Source: Candidatus Binatia bacterium (GTDB lineage: Bacteria; Desulfobacterota; Binatia; Bin18). From it: a stretch of 57,557 nt of DNA. The position numbers and the translations under genes were made by a program. The stretch is from positions 1 to 57,557 of the forward strand of contig JAJDTY010000038.1 in NCBI GenBank assembly GCA_022826945.1. The letters run 5' to 3'. Below, one piece after another: positions 1-8,014 of the stretch (position 1 is its first letter; each line of letters starts with the position of its first letter). The notes beneath the pieces are model-generated. The model was given only the letters and a program-made list of their open reading frames with translations, had not been told where the DNA came from and did not search any database.

Positions 1-1349
1 TCGCCTAGCGTCACGTTAGCAACGATACTCTCGTGGAGCAGCAGCATTTCTTGGGGGACATAGCCGATGGCCGTGCGCCACGCTTTAAGATCAATTGAGG
101 TGAGCGGAACCCCGTCAATAGAGACTGCACCACTCTGGGGCTGGAGCAAACCGGCAATCAGGTCCACCGTAGACGTTTTCCCCGTTCCTGACGGGCCGAT
201 GAGGAGCGTCACTTCTCCTGCCGGAATGACACACGAGGCCTGCTCAAGGATGGGTTTCTCGGCATAGGCGAAGCTGACTTCCTGCAAGGTAATAGCTTGA
301 GTAAGCTGGGGTGGGTGGGTACCGGTGTTGACTTCGCGCGCGGCCTCTGACTGCCGCAGGGTGTCTTGCAGGGACCAATAAGCACTCTCCCGAGCAGCCA
401 TGCGTTGGTACTGGCGTTGGGCCTTGTTCAGGCTACTCAAGGTCCGGCCGAACAGGATGACAAGCATAATCACCGCGTCAAGAGACAAGGCCCAGCGGGT
501 TAATGCGATATAGAGTCCCCCGACCAGACAGATGAGCAGCAGCGGGTCCTGCAGGGCGCGCAATGCTTCTTTACTCAAGACTTCCCGTTGGAGAGCGCGT
601 TGTAAGCGTTGGGTGCCGCGTTCGAGCAGCGGGCCGACTTGGGTCTCGCGTGCCATGGCCTTGAGCGGTTTGACCGTGTACAGCACATCGGTCAGTTGTC
701 CGAGCATGCCCTTTAATAGAACGGTTTGGCGAGCGCCGGCCCGCCGTGCCAGGCGCACGAGGCGATGTAGTCCAAAGACGATCAACACCCCAAACAGCGC
801 GGCCGCCAGGGTGGCCTGCCAGGAGACAGAAACAGCAAGGACAACATAGAGGACGGTTTGGATACTGAAGGCAATAATCGTGACCGCGTACAGATAGGCT
901 TCGGAAGCTCGACTGGCTTCGGTCGCGAACGCATTGGCAAAGCTGCCGACTGGCTGACGGACATAGTATTCCCAGCGGGCCGCCAGGAGGGAGCGCAACA
1001 GGGAGAGCCGCAAGTCGGTGGCGACATGGGCGACCGTATAGCCAACCTGCCTTTGGGCGAGGAGGACAAACCCGGCTTTGAGAACCATACCTGCGACGAT
1101 GATCAGGCACAGCAGGCCGATACTCGGTTGGAGTCCAAAGGCGGCGAGTGTATCGCGGCTGACCTGTTCCAGGCTTGTTGGTGCCGTGTCTGGCGACAGC
1201 GCACTACTGGGTGCTCGGGTGGCGAGACCCAAGAGCGGTAAGAGGCTGGAGAAGCTGATGCCTTCCGCAAGGGTTGCGAAGATGAGACAGGTGAGCGTGA
1301 GGGCACTCCGGCCGGGATAGGCGCGGGCAAAGGCAAGCAGGAGACGCAT
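1..1349 (-). CDS. ABC exporter, fused membrane and ATPase domains (3' end cut off by window edge)
   Basis: This is a half-transporter of the MsbA/lipid-exporter type: an N-terminal six-helix membrane domain followed by an ATP-binding domain in one chain. About 449 residues are visible. The Walker A motif GPSGTGKT sits near residues 384-391, and the Q-loop IGYVPQE comes just before the window edge. The signature LSGGQ and Walker B lie beyond position 1. The reading frame is open from the ATG at 1349 to the edge; no clear ribosome site precedes it, so a start slightly upstream is possible. It follows a small membrane-protein gene by 34 bases on the same strand. Its position beside lipid-synthesis genes suggests lipid or glycolipid export, but the substrate cannot be read from what is visible. 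Confidence 0.85.
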   Translation of the reverse strand, partial: MRLLLAFARAYPGRSALTLTCLIFATLAEGISFSSLLPLLGLATRAPSSALSPDTAPTSLEQVSRDTLAAFGLQPSIGLLCLIIVAGMVLKAGFVLLAQRQVGYTVAHVATDLRLSLLRSLLAARWEYYVRQPVGSFANAFATEASRASEAYLYAVTIIAFSIQTVLYVVLAVSVSWQATLAAALFGVLIVFGLHRLVRLARRAGARQTVLLKGMLGQLTDVLYTVKPLKAMARETQVGPLLERGTQRLQRALQREVLSKEALRALQDPLLLICLVGGLYIALTRWALSLDAVIMLVILFGRTLSSLNKAQRQYQRMAARESAYWSLQDTLRQSEAAREVNTGTHPPQLTQAITLQEVSFAYAEKPILEQASCVIPAGEVTLLIGPSGTGKTSTVDLIAGLLQPQSGAVSIDGVPLTSIDLKAWRTAIGYVPQEMLLLHESIVANVTLG

Positions 1350-1383
1350 AGCCAGATAGAGATGGAGCAAGGAGAGAGAAGAA

Positions 1384-1740
1384 CTATCCCGCTTCTTGTT
1401 CCCTCTCCTTTCTGTTCCAGCACGGCACTTGGTGCCGTGTGTGTAAACCAAGGGAGACGACCTGCCACACGACGATCACCACAAAGGCCGCGACCGGGAA
1501 GCCCAGCAGCAAACCGACCATCACGAAGGGAACGTTGATGTTCTGCTGGATCGGACGGTTTCGCACAAGGGGAGCGGGAAGAAGGGAAAGCAGACTAGTC
1601 GTTTCAGAGGCAAGCCGAACATAGACCTCTACCGGTTCCAGGCCAGCCTCACGCAGCGTATGGAGCTGTTGTTCGAGTCGCGTCATTTCGAAAATTCGGA
1701 GCTTGCTCCCCGGATTTGTTGCGTCAATCCAAATATGCAC
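1384..1740 (-). CDS. small single-span membrane protein with a degenerate nucleotidyltransferase-like start
   Basis: I do not recognise this 118-residue protein as a named family. The N-terminal 55 residues (VHIWID near the start, then EQQLHTLREAGLEPVEVYV) resemble the first residues of the CDP-alcohol phosphatidyltransferase encoded at 5682-6914 (VQVWLVD, then a CRTLRAAGVSEAQIVTG stretch). A hydrophobic helix (roughly residues 70-95) and a charged tail follow. The GTG start at 1740 is preferred to an ATG at 1797 because a GGAG lies about 8 bases upstream and the similarity begins there. It may be a remnant or a trimmed paralogue of that enzyme's N-terminal domain carrying a membrane anchor. 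It shares a strand with, and probably an operon with, the downstream ABC exporter. Confidence 0.55.
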   Translation of the reverse strand: MHIWIDATNPGSKLRIFEMTRLEQQLHTLREAGLEPVEVYVRLASETTSLLSLLPAPLVRNRPIQQNINVPFVMVGLLLGFPVAAFVVIVVWQVVSLGLHTRHQVPCWNRKEREQEAG

Positions 1741-1835
1741 CTTGATTCTCCGGATGCTCAGGATTATCAGGGTGGAAGAATAAAGGAAATCCCACAATCC
1801 TGCTCAGGATTCCCAAAGGTGTCAGGTTCATCAGA

Positions 1836-2693
1836 ATGAAGAATGAAGGAAATCCCGAAAATTCCTCAAATCCTAAAAATCCTGGTCTCACGGCCCTGGT
1901 TCTTGCCGGACGACGCGGGCCGAAGGACCGCCTGGCTCACGCCGCAGGTCAGAGTCACAAAGCCTGTATCGCGGTTGCCGGTGTTCCGATGATTTTGCGG
2001 GTGCTTACCAGCCTCCGAGCGGTCAGCTTGGTACAGGACATTGTGGTCAGTATCGACGAGGCCGCAGTCTTGGCTGACTGTGCGGAAGCGGGAGGGATCA
2101 GGTTCCACGCCAGTCAATCCTCTCCGGCGGCGAGTGTTCTGGATTACTTTGAAGCGCACGGGGCGCAGGGTCCCGTGCTGGTGACAACGGCCGACCATGC
2201 GCTGCTTACCCCCGCCATGGTCGAGTATTTCTGTGCTGCGGCCCAACATAGTGATGCCGATGTCGTTATTGGGGTGGTCTCCGCTTCACTCTTTCGCGCG
2301 CAGTATCCCGAGTCACACCGCACCTTTCTCCCCCTGGCAGATAGGAGCTGGAGTGGAACGAATCTCTTTTTGCTGCGGACCCCACAGGCGGCTCGGGCGG
2401 TGCGGTTTTGGGTGCGCGCCGGACAGTTTCGGAAGCGGCCCTGGCGGCTGGTGAGTACGTTTGGATTGGGAAATCTGCTCCGCTTCCTCCTTCGTCGGCT
2501 CGACCACTCCACGGCTCTGGTCCAGGCTTCTCGCGTCCTGGGGGTACGGGTCGGCCTAGTCGAGATGCCGTTTGCCGAAGCAGCTATTGATGTGGACACC
2601 CCTGATGACTTGGTGACAGTTGAACGGATTCTGGCAACCCGTGCCTCGTGCGTCCGAACGGATGGCTCAATCAGACAGGAAAACCGCGTATGA
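1836..2693 (+). CDS. MobA-like nucleotidyltransferase
   Basis: The product has the NTP-transferase fold of sugar-nucleotide and CTP:alcohol-phosphate cytidylyltransferases. After a low-complexity N-terminus it shows TALVLAGRRGPKDR near residues 19-32, the nucleotide-binding loop, and a VLVTTADHALLTP segment around residues 113-125 at the metal-binding Asp position. It closes with AAIDVDTPDDL, typical of the C-terminus of this fold. It overlaps the next gene by 4 bases (ATGA), so the two are co-translated. Near a CDP-alcohol phosphatidyltransferase it could activate a head-group phosphate (CDP-X) or act in glycan assembly. The first 17 residues come from short AAATCC-like repeats that also run through the upstream spacer, so the exact start is uncertain. 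Confidence 0.75.
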   Translation: MKNEGNPENSSNPKNPGLTALVLAGRRGPKDRLAHAAGQSHKACIAVAGVPMILRVLTSLRAVSLVQDIVVSIDEAAVLADCAEAGGIRFHASQSSPAASVLDYFEAHGAQGPVLVTTADHALLTPAMVEYFCAAAQHSDADVVIGVVSASLFRAQYPESHRTFLPLADRSWSGTNLFLLRTPQAARAVRFWVRAGQFRKRPWRLVSTFGLGNLLRFLLRRLDHSTALVQASRVLGVRVGLVEMPFAEAAIDVDTPDDLVTVERILATRASCVRTDGSIRQENRV

Positions 2694-3406
2694 CCAAGAA
2701 GCAGGACCTCGAAACCATGATGGAACAGGCGGAGCAGCCGTTCAGTTCCCCAGCGTTTGATACCTTTACCGCGGCCTGGGCGGTCTCACAGCGCAAAAAG
2801 AAAGCCGCAGAAACTCTGGACCGAGCCGAGGCCCAATCCACCCCGGACACCCAGCCTGACAAGACCCAGGCTGTGGAGAGTGATCCGGAAGTTTTACGCC
2901 GAAAAACGGAAAACATGTTTCACGGTCCTGTGCTCGATACCTTTACTGCGGCCTGGGCAGCCTCAAAGGACAAGATCAAAACCCGTCCGGCACCCAGGCC
3001 GGACAATGAGCATATTGTCCGCCAGATTTATACCCATCTCTGCATGGCCGGGATGCAGGGTGACCTTGCCCCCATCCTCCAGCCGCTGTCGGACGATGTG
3101 AAATGGCAGTCACCCGGACCTGAGGCAATTCCCTGGGCCGGTACCGTCCGGGGGCGGAAGCAGGTCGTGCGGTGGTTTGCCACGCGTGGAAAAGCGATAG
3201 AGGTCGAACAATTCGTGCCCAAAGAATTCATTACGCAGGGCAATCAGGTGATCGTGATATGTGAGGAACGCAGCCGGGTGAAAGCTACCGGAAAAAGCTA
3301 CGATGTGGTCGGAATGGCTGCCTGGACCCTGCTGAACGGAGTGGTTACCCACTATCGTGAGGCGTATGACACGGCGACGGTGTTGGCCGCCTTCCAGAAC
3401 GATTAG
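2690..3406 (+). CDS. SnoaL/NTF2-like protein with a duplicated N-terminal motif
   Basis: The C-terminal half (about residues 105-238) is a ketosteroid-isomerase-like (SnoaL/NTF2) domain: HIVRQIYTHLCMAG, then a DDVKWQSPGP strand and GTVRGRKQVVRWF. The N-terminal 100 residues are charged and carry the same short motif twice, DTFTAAWAVSQRKKK near residues 24-38 and DTFTAAWAASKDKIK near 83-97, joined by a disordered linker. The start is the ATG overlapping the preceding stop codon. No catalytic assignment is possible, since SnoaL folds serve as isomerases, cyclases or binding modules. The duplicated motif looks like a pair of interaction helices rather than enzyme core. Confidence 0.75.
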   Translation: MTKKQDLETMMEQAEQPFSSPAFDTFTAAWAVSQRKKKAAETLDRAEAQSTPDTQPDKTQAVESDPEVLRRKTENMFHGPVLDTFTAAWAASKDKIKTRPAPRPDNEHIVRQIYTHLCMAGMQGDLAPILQPLSDDVKWQSPGPEAIPWAGTVRGRKQVVRWFATRGKAIEVEQFVPKEFITQGNQVIVICEERSRVKATGKSYDVVGMAAWTLLNGVVTHYREAYDTATVLAAFQND

Positions 3407-3500
3407 AGGGTGCTGTGTGTTCGAGTCGAACCGTGCGCCGGATTTATCACCACTTTAGTCGAATGCCGTCAGCCCTATGGCCCCGGCCCAGGTACAGCCC

Positions 3501-4535
3501 CTAGGTCGCCTGGAGCGCTTCTGTGGTGTCTGGATCTTTTGGGGTAGGGGTCGTGCGAAAGTACTGATCCCTGTCCGCAGAGCGCACCGTAATGTCTTTG
3601 ATCTCTGTCCCGTGGAGGAGGGTGAGGGTAATATCGGCACCAGCCTCCCCAACCGCCCACATTTTTCGATAGAAATCCGCTTGGTCTTTGACCGGCTGAC
3701 CGGCAACCTTGAGGACCAAATCGTTGATCTGCACGCCAGCTTGTTCGGCCGGGCCGTCCGGCGCCACAAACATGATAATCAGCTTATCGCGGAATTCTTC
3801 GGTAAAAAGCCCGAGCCAAGGCCGAGGGGTCGCTCTGGCGCGACCTGTCCGAATCAGGTCGGTGAGGATGGGTTTGAGGTGGTCGATAGGAACAAACATA
3901 TTCCCGGCCAGAGATTCTCGGCCGGGCAGGGCATCATTGACCAGCAGTGAGCCGATACCCAGGAGCTTTCCATCCGGCCCAATCAGCGCTGCGCCGGCAT
4001 ACCGGGGATGCGGCGGCGCGGTGAAAATGGCGTCTTCGAGCAGGTATTCCCAATAGCCGGCAAATTCCCGCCGTGAGGTCACCAGAGTCGGGCGTACCGA
4101 AGCCGCGCTGCTGTCGCTGGCAATAATAACTTCTGTCCGTTCAGCCAGGTCGGAGGACCTGCCGAACGGCATGGGGGTCGCGTTGAGCGGTTCGTTGGCG
4201 CGTAAGAGCCCAAAACCGGTTTGCGTGTCATGGGCAATAACGGTAGCCTGGACGCGCTTTCCCTCTATGCCCGTGACTTCAACCCGGCGGGCTTCCATGA
4301 CCAAATAGCCAATAGTCAGAATATGACCCTGCGTATCGATGACTACGCCACTTCCGCTACGCTGTTCCCCGAGAAACCGGGCCGTGCGTGCACTCGCCGG
4401 TATCTCGGCATGGATCGTCACCATGGCTGAGAGGACTTCTCGGGCGACGGGCGCCTGAGCGGCCGGTTGCGGGCTGAACACTGGGCACAGGAGACCAACA
4501 AAGAACAAAAGCAACGAAGATAGACACTTCTTCAT
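3501..4535 (-). CDS. HtrA-like (S1C) pseudoprotease with PDZ domain, catalytic triad lost
   Basis: The 344-residue protein has a signal peptide (about residues 1-28), a trypsin-like HtrA/DegP domain and a C-terminal PDZ domain (about 235-320, RPWLGLFTEEF onward, with GPAEQAGVQINDLVLKV). The fold markers are clear: GSGVVIDTQGHILT and GPDGKLLGIGS. All three catalytic positions appear replaced. Where HtrA has the His of TNNHVV this has TIGYLV (Tyr77), where it has the Asp of TDLAVL it has TGFGLL (Gly107), and where it has GNSGGPL it has RYAGAAL (Ala180). It should therefore be periplasmic and proteolytically inactive, acting perhaps as a chaperone or regulatory scaffold. It is convergent with the SnoaL gene and lies 68 bases downstream of the phosphoesterase on the same strand. 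Confidence 0.85.
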   Translation of the reverse strand: MKKCLSSLLLFFVGLLCPVFSPQPAAQAPVAREVLSAMVTIHAEIPASARTARFLGEQRSGSGVVIDTQGHILTIGYLVMEARRVEVTGIEGKRVQATVIAHDTQTGFGLLRANEPLNATPMPFGRSSDLAERTEVIIASDSSAASVRPTLVTSRREFAGYWEYLLEDAIFTAPPHPRYAGAALIGPDGKLLGIGSLLVNDALPGRESLAGNMFVPIDHLKPILTDLIRTGRARATPRPWLGLFTEEFRDKLIIMFVAPDGPAEQAGVQINDLVLKVAGQPVKDQADFYRKMWAVGEAGADITLTLLHGTEIKDITVRSADRDQYFRTTPTPKDPDTTEALQAT

Positions 4536-4603
4536 AATCAGACTCTCTACGCAGACTATTTCGCTTCTAGCTCCAGGTTTGCGGCAGAGTCAAGAGTGAG
4601 GCG

Positions 4604-5554
4604 TTACGAGAGATGCTGCTCAGCGGCATGGTGGAAACTGGTCGTTCGCGGATCATACAGGCGGGAGGTGAAGGTGATCTGAAAACGCCTCCGTCCGTTC
4701 ACCTCACCGTGCGGCTCGATCCGATACAGGTGGTAGCGTGAGCGTCGCTGTGGCCGTCGGCCAATCGCCGCGGAGGCTGGGACCCCGACAACAGGAATCG
4801 GTCCCCAAGGTCCAGGGATACTCGCCATGACCGTGCGGTGAACATGACCGTGCAGGATCAGTTCGGCACCGGTTTTGGCGAGTATAGCTCGAAAGTCAGC
4901 CGCATCGGTGAGGCGGCGGCGAGCCGATATGGCAATGGGTTGGGGAGGGTGGTGAATAAGCACGACCCGACTCAGGGACGTATTTGCCAACGCGCTGAGG
5001 AGTCGCTCAAGTCGCTCCAGTTGCGCCCGGCCTATCGTCCCTGAGGCATAGAAGGGGACCGTTGCCCGCGCTGTTGAAACGCCGACGAGAGCGAGCGGTC
5101 CACAGAGACGAAGGGTTGGAAACTCGGTTGGCAGAAAGCCTGAGGGTAACAGCTCAAGGTCTGGCTGCGTATCCGTTGAGATATGAGAGCGCATATAGTC
5201 GCCCCAATACGCCCATGGAGAAGACTCGCTCCCGCGCGTATAGGTGTCATGGTTGCCTGGGATAAGGGAAACGTGCTGTGGGCCACCCAGTTTTTGTAGC
5301 CACGGGAGGGAGGCGGAGAACTCGTCTTCGAGGGCAATATTGGTCAGGTCGCCGGTAATGACCACATGGTCCGGCCCTTGTGCGTGCAGATCACTGACGA
5401 GTGCGGCCAGAACTTCGGGTCGATATTCCTTGCGCCGCCGTAGAGACCACGACAGGGCGCCCAGGAAGCGCTTGTTTAGAAAGTCTGTCGGTCGCCGGAC
5501 CCGGACCGGTGTGACGTGCAGGTCTGATAAATGGGCAAGCGTAAAGGCTGGCAT
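4604..5554 (-). CDS. calcineurin-like metallophosphoesterase
   Basis: A complete two-metal phosphoesterase of the CpdA/3',5'-cyclic-nucleotide phosphodiesterase type. The metal-binding blocks are in order: DLH (Asp11, His13), GDLTN (from Gly68), GNHD (Gly100-Asp103), a VLIHHPP block and GHVHR toward the C-terminus. At 316 residues it is slightly longer than CpdA. No signal peptide is seen, so it is probably cytoplasmic. Related enzymes include UDP-2,3-diacylglucosamine hydrolase and phospholipid phosphatases, so with lipid genes next door a lipid-phosphate substrate is possible. It is transcribed divergently from the CDP-alcohol phosphatidyltransferase, with a 127-base spacer between them. 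Confidence 0.85.
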   Translation of the reverse strand: MPAFTLAHLSDLHVTPVRVRRPTDFLNKRFLGALSWSLRRRKEYRPEVLAALVSDLHAQGPDHVVITGDLTNIALEDEFSASLPWLQKLGGPQHVSLIPGNHDTYTRGSESSPWAYWGDYMRSHISTDTQPDLELLPSGFLPTEFPTLRLCGPLALVGVSTARATVPFYASGTIGRAQLERLERLLSALANTSLSRVVLIHHPPQPIAISARRRLTDAADFRAILAKTGAELILHGHVHRTVMASIPGPWGPIPVVGVPASAAIGRRPQRRSRYHLYRIEPHGEVNGRRRFQITFTSRLYDPRTTSFHHAAEQHLS

Positions 5555-5681
5555 GGTGTGTGGCTCCAGGCGACTCTCTTCAATCTATACCACCTCCCTG
5601 GCGTATGATAAGACCGTTCACTGTCAGGCTGTGATCCGGGCAGAGCCGTAGTCGAGCGACAGCGTGACGAGGAAGAGCGAT

Positions 5682-6914
5682 ATGAAACCGGTGGCAGGAG
5701 CCGAGCGCGTTCAGGTGTGGCTTGTTGATTCCACAGTTCACGCTGAGGGTGGGCCCACCGCTCCGGTTGAAGTGTGGGGTCTCTCGCCAGCAGAACGCCT
5801 GTGTCGCACCCTCCGCGCTGCGGGTGTGTCTGAGGCGCAGATTGTGACGGGAACTTCCCGTCCTTCGCTTCTCCCTGATAGCCCGCTCCTTGTTTTTCGA
5901 ACCGATTATGTTCTTGACGAGCGCTTAGTCCGTGCCCTGCTTGAGAAAAGTCTTGAGAACGGCGGTATCCGGAGCTTGGCGCTGGTCGATCCAGATACAC
6001 ACGCCGCAATTGTCGCGGTCGTCACAACCGGGAGTCAGATAGAGCCGCTGCTCCCCTGCCTCATCGCTCCGGCGCTTGTAGGTCATGCGCAGCAGGAACA
6101 CCTCCCCCGTCGGGTTCCCGCCGACCTTGTTCCCGCCTATTCCTCGGCATTGCGCAAATACGACCCTCCCTATCTCCTCCGGGTGTGTGCGAACTCGCTG
6201 ACTCAGGTTGAGAATCGCATGTTTCGTGCGTCGTATAAGGGTATTACTGATGTGGTCACCAAGTGGGTCTGGCCGCTACCCGCCCGAGCCGTTACGCGCC
6301 TGCTGGCTCGTGCTCATGTTTCTCCCAACATCGTGACCGGGTTGAGCTGGGTACTCGTGGGCTTGACAACTTGGCTCTTTGTTCAGGGACAATTTGGTCT
6401 TGGACTCGCGTGTGCCTGGCTCATGACCTTTTTGGACACCGTTGATGGCAAGCTGGCCCGCGTCACCTGCACCTCAAGCCGAATGGGCCATGTACTGGAC
6501 CACAGCCTTGACCTCGTCCACCCTCCATTCTGGTATCTCGCTTGGGCGATGGGCCTGGCGGGCAACTTTTCTCCGGTCTCGATCTGGTATGACCCGGTCG
6601 TGGCGACTATCATTGGCGGGTATATTCTCGGACGGCTCCTCGAAGGGATCTTTCTGTTGGCGTTTCACCTGGAAATTCACTCATGGCGTCCCATTGATTC
6701 GTTTTTTCGGACCATCACTGCCCGCCGAAATCCGAATCTGATTTTATTAACGCTCGGGAGCCTTGCTGGGCGTCCCGATCTGGGTTTCTGGCTCGTCGCG
6801 GCCTGGACCGTCTGCTCTCTGGGGTTTCACACGCTACGCCTGGGTCAGGCCTGTATCCAACGCTGCCGCGGTCGCCCGATTCAGACTTGGCAGGAAGTAG
6901 GGACGCCGGCATGA
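5682..6914 (+). CDS. CDP-alcohol phosphatidyltransferase with N-terminal nucleotidyltransferase-like domain
   Basis: The second half is a multi-pass CDP-alcohol phosphatidyltransferase. The full signature D-x2-DG-x2-AR-x8-G-x3-D-x3-D is intact (Asp252, Asp255, Gly256, Ala259, Arg260, Gly269, Asp273, Asp277). These enzymes transfer a phospho-alcohol between CDP-lipid and an acceptor at the inner membrane. The first 190 residues look like a decayed nucleotidyltransferase domain without the glycine-rich loop, recalling the domain order of bifunctional IPCT-DIPPS enzymes. The ATG at 5682 is chosen over a GTG at 5664 because GAGGAAG lies 7 bases upstream. It is followed closely by the lipid-kinase and Tam41-like genes, which suggests one lipid head-group pathway. 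The alcohol acceptor is unknown. Confidence 0.85.
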   Translation: MKPVAGAERVQVWLVDSTVHAEGGPTAPVEVWGLSPAERLCRTLRAAGVSEAQIVTGTSRPSLLPDSPLLVFRTDYVLDERLVRALLEKSLENGGIRSLALVDPDTHAAIVAVVTTGSQIEPLLPCLIAPALVGHAQQEHLPRRVPADLVPAYSSALRKYDPPYLLRVCANSLTQVENRMFRASYKGITDVVTKWVWPLPARAVTRLLARAHVSPNIVTGLSWVLVGLTTWLFVQGQFGLGLACAWLMTFLDTVDGKLARVTCTSSRMGHVLDHSLDLVHPPFWYLAWAMGLAGNFSPVSIWYDPVVATIIGGYILGRLLEGIFLLAFHLEIHSWRPIDSFFRTITARRNPNLILLTLGSLAGRPDLGFWLVAAWTVCSLGFHTLRLGQACIQRCRGRPIQTWQEVGTPA

Positions 6915-7028
6915 AGACCAGAGTGTTGGTGCACGGGCTCCCGCGCAGGCCGTATTGGCCGGGAACGATGCTTGCCGGTTGGGGGCGGCTCGTGGACAGG
7001 ATGGGACGGTCTGCATTCCGGGGCTTCC

Positions 7029-8012
7029 GTGCGACTGGGTCTTCTCAGTAATTGCCAGGCCGGTCTGAGCCGCGCTTCCCCGACCGCACTCAAGCAGCCT
7101 CTTGAGGACGCGCCCGAAGTCGTGCATGTGACGACGCGGTCGAGTGCAGATGTGCCCGAAGCGCTTGCCTGCCTCGCCCGCCAGGGTGTGACCCTCCTTG
7201 CAGTGGACGGGGGAGATGGAACGCTGCAACGCGTCTTGACCGAAGTCTTGTCCGGCTCGATCTTTGAGCCACTGCCGGCTATTGCGCCTCTACTTGGTGG
7301 ACGAACAAATATGAGTGCTGCGGATATTGGCAGTACGGCTTCGCCGGTTACCGGCCTTGTTGCGTTGCGTCACGCGCTACGGACCAATACGCTTGAGCAG
7401 CATGTGGTGAGGCGGCCGGTGTTGCGTGTCGACTCCGGCCCAGGTACGAGCCCTCAGTATGGCATGTTTTTCGGCGCGGGTGTTATCCAGCGGGCGCTCG
7501 CCTTTAAGCATCAGCTCTATCCCAAGCGGCGTTTACAGGGTCTATTCGGTGCGGGCCTCTTTTTAGGGGGGGCCATCTTGCGGGTGGCGAGCGGTTCCCC
7601 CACTGGAATTTTTGCTCCGGATGAGATCGGCCTGGCGTTCAACCACAAGGCCATGACAAAAGAAACGCCCACAGAGAGGCTTGAAACAAAGTCATTTCAA
7701 CTCGTAATGGCGACCACACTGAAACGGCTCTTCCTGCGTCTCTGTCCGTTTTGGGGAAACGAGAGTGCACCGCTCCGGTTTACCGCCATTAAGGCCAATG
7801 CTACGCGGAGCCCGGTTGCGGTCTGGAAGGTCTTACGTGGGCTTCCGCCGCCGCCGTTTGCACTGGACTCGGGCTATTGCAGCCACAATGTTGAGCGCCT
7901 GACCCTGCAGATGGATTGCGGTTACACTATTGATGGCGAACTCTTTGAGCCGCAGCCCGGTCGGACCCTACATCTTGCGACGGACCATCGACTCCGTTTT
8001 ATTCGAGCCTAA
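7029..8012 (+). CDS. DAGK-family lipid kinase (candidate ceramide or diacylglycerol kinase)
   Basis: The protein has the diacylglycerol-kinase catalytic fold, which phosphorylates a lipid hydroxyl with ATP. The nucleotide-binding block LLAVDGGDGT lies near residues 56-65 and GGRTNMSAADIG follows about 30 residues later, where classical DAGKs have PxGTxNDFA. The C-terminal half ends with a DGELFEP segment typical of the family. The GTG at 7029 is preferred because family members begin right before a segment like VRLGLLSNCQAG; a TTG at 6972 in the same frame would add 19 residues. It ends 2 bases before the Tam41-like gene. In a locus with ceramide-synthesis genes, ceramide is an attractive substrate, but that is inference. 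Confidence 0.75.
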   Translation: MRLGLLSNCQAGLSRASPTALKQPLEDAPEVVHVTTRSSADVPEALACLARQGVTLLAVDGGDGTLQRVLTEVLSGSIFEPLPAIAPLLGGRTNMSAADIGSTASPVTGLVALRHALRTNTLEQHVVRRPVLRVDSGPGTSPQYGMFFGAGVIQRALAFKHQLYPKRRLQGLFGAGLFLGGAILRVASGSPTGIFAPDEIGLAFNHKAMTKETPTERLETKSFQLVMATTLKRLFLRLCPFWGNESAPLRFTAIKANATRSPVAVWKVLRGLPPPPFALDSGYCSHNVERLTLQMDCGYTIDGELFEPQPGRTLHLATDHRLRFIRA

Positions 8013-8014
8013 GT

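Noticed and set aside
6911..7054. 47-residue open frame overlapping the CDP-alcohol transferase stop (ATGA)
   Set aside because: It has the usual coupled-start layout but no family features and is overlapped by the lipid-kinase gene. It might instead reflect an old frameshift in that gene's leader; not supported enough to call.
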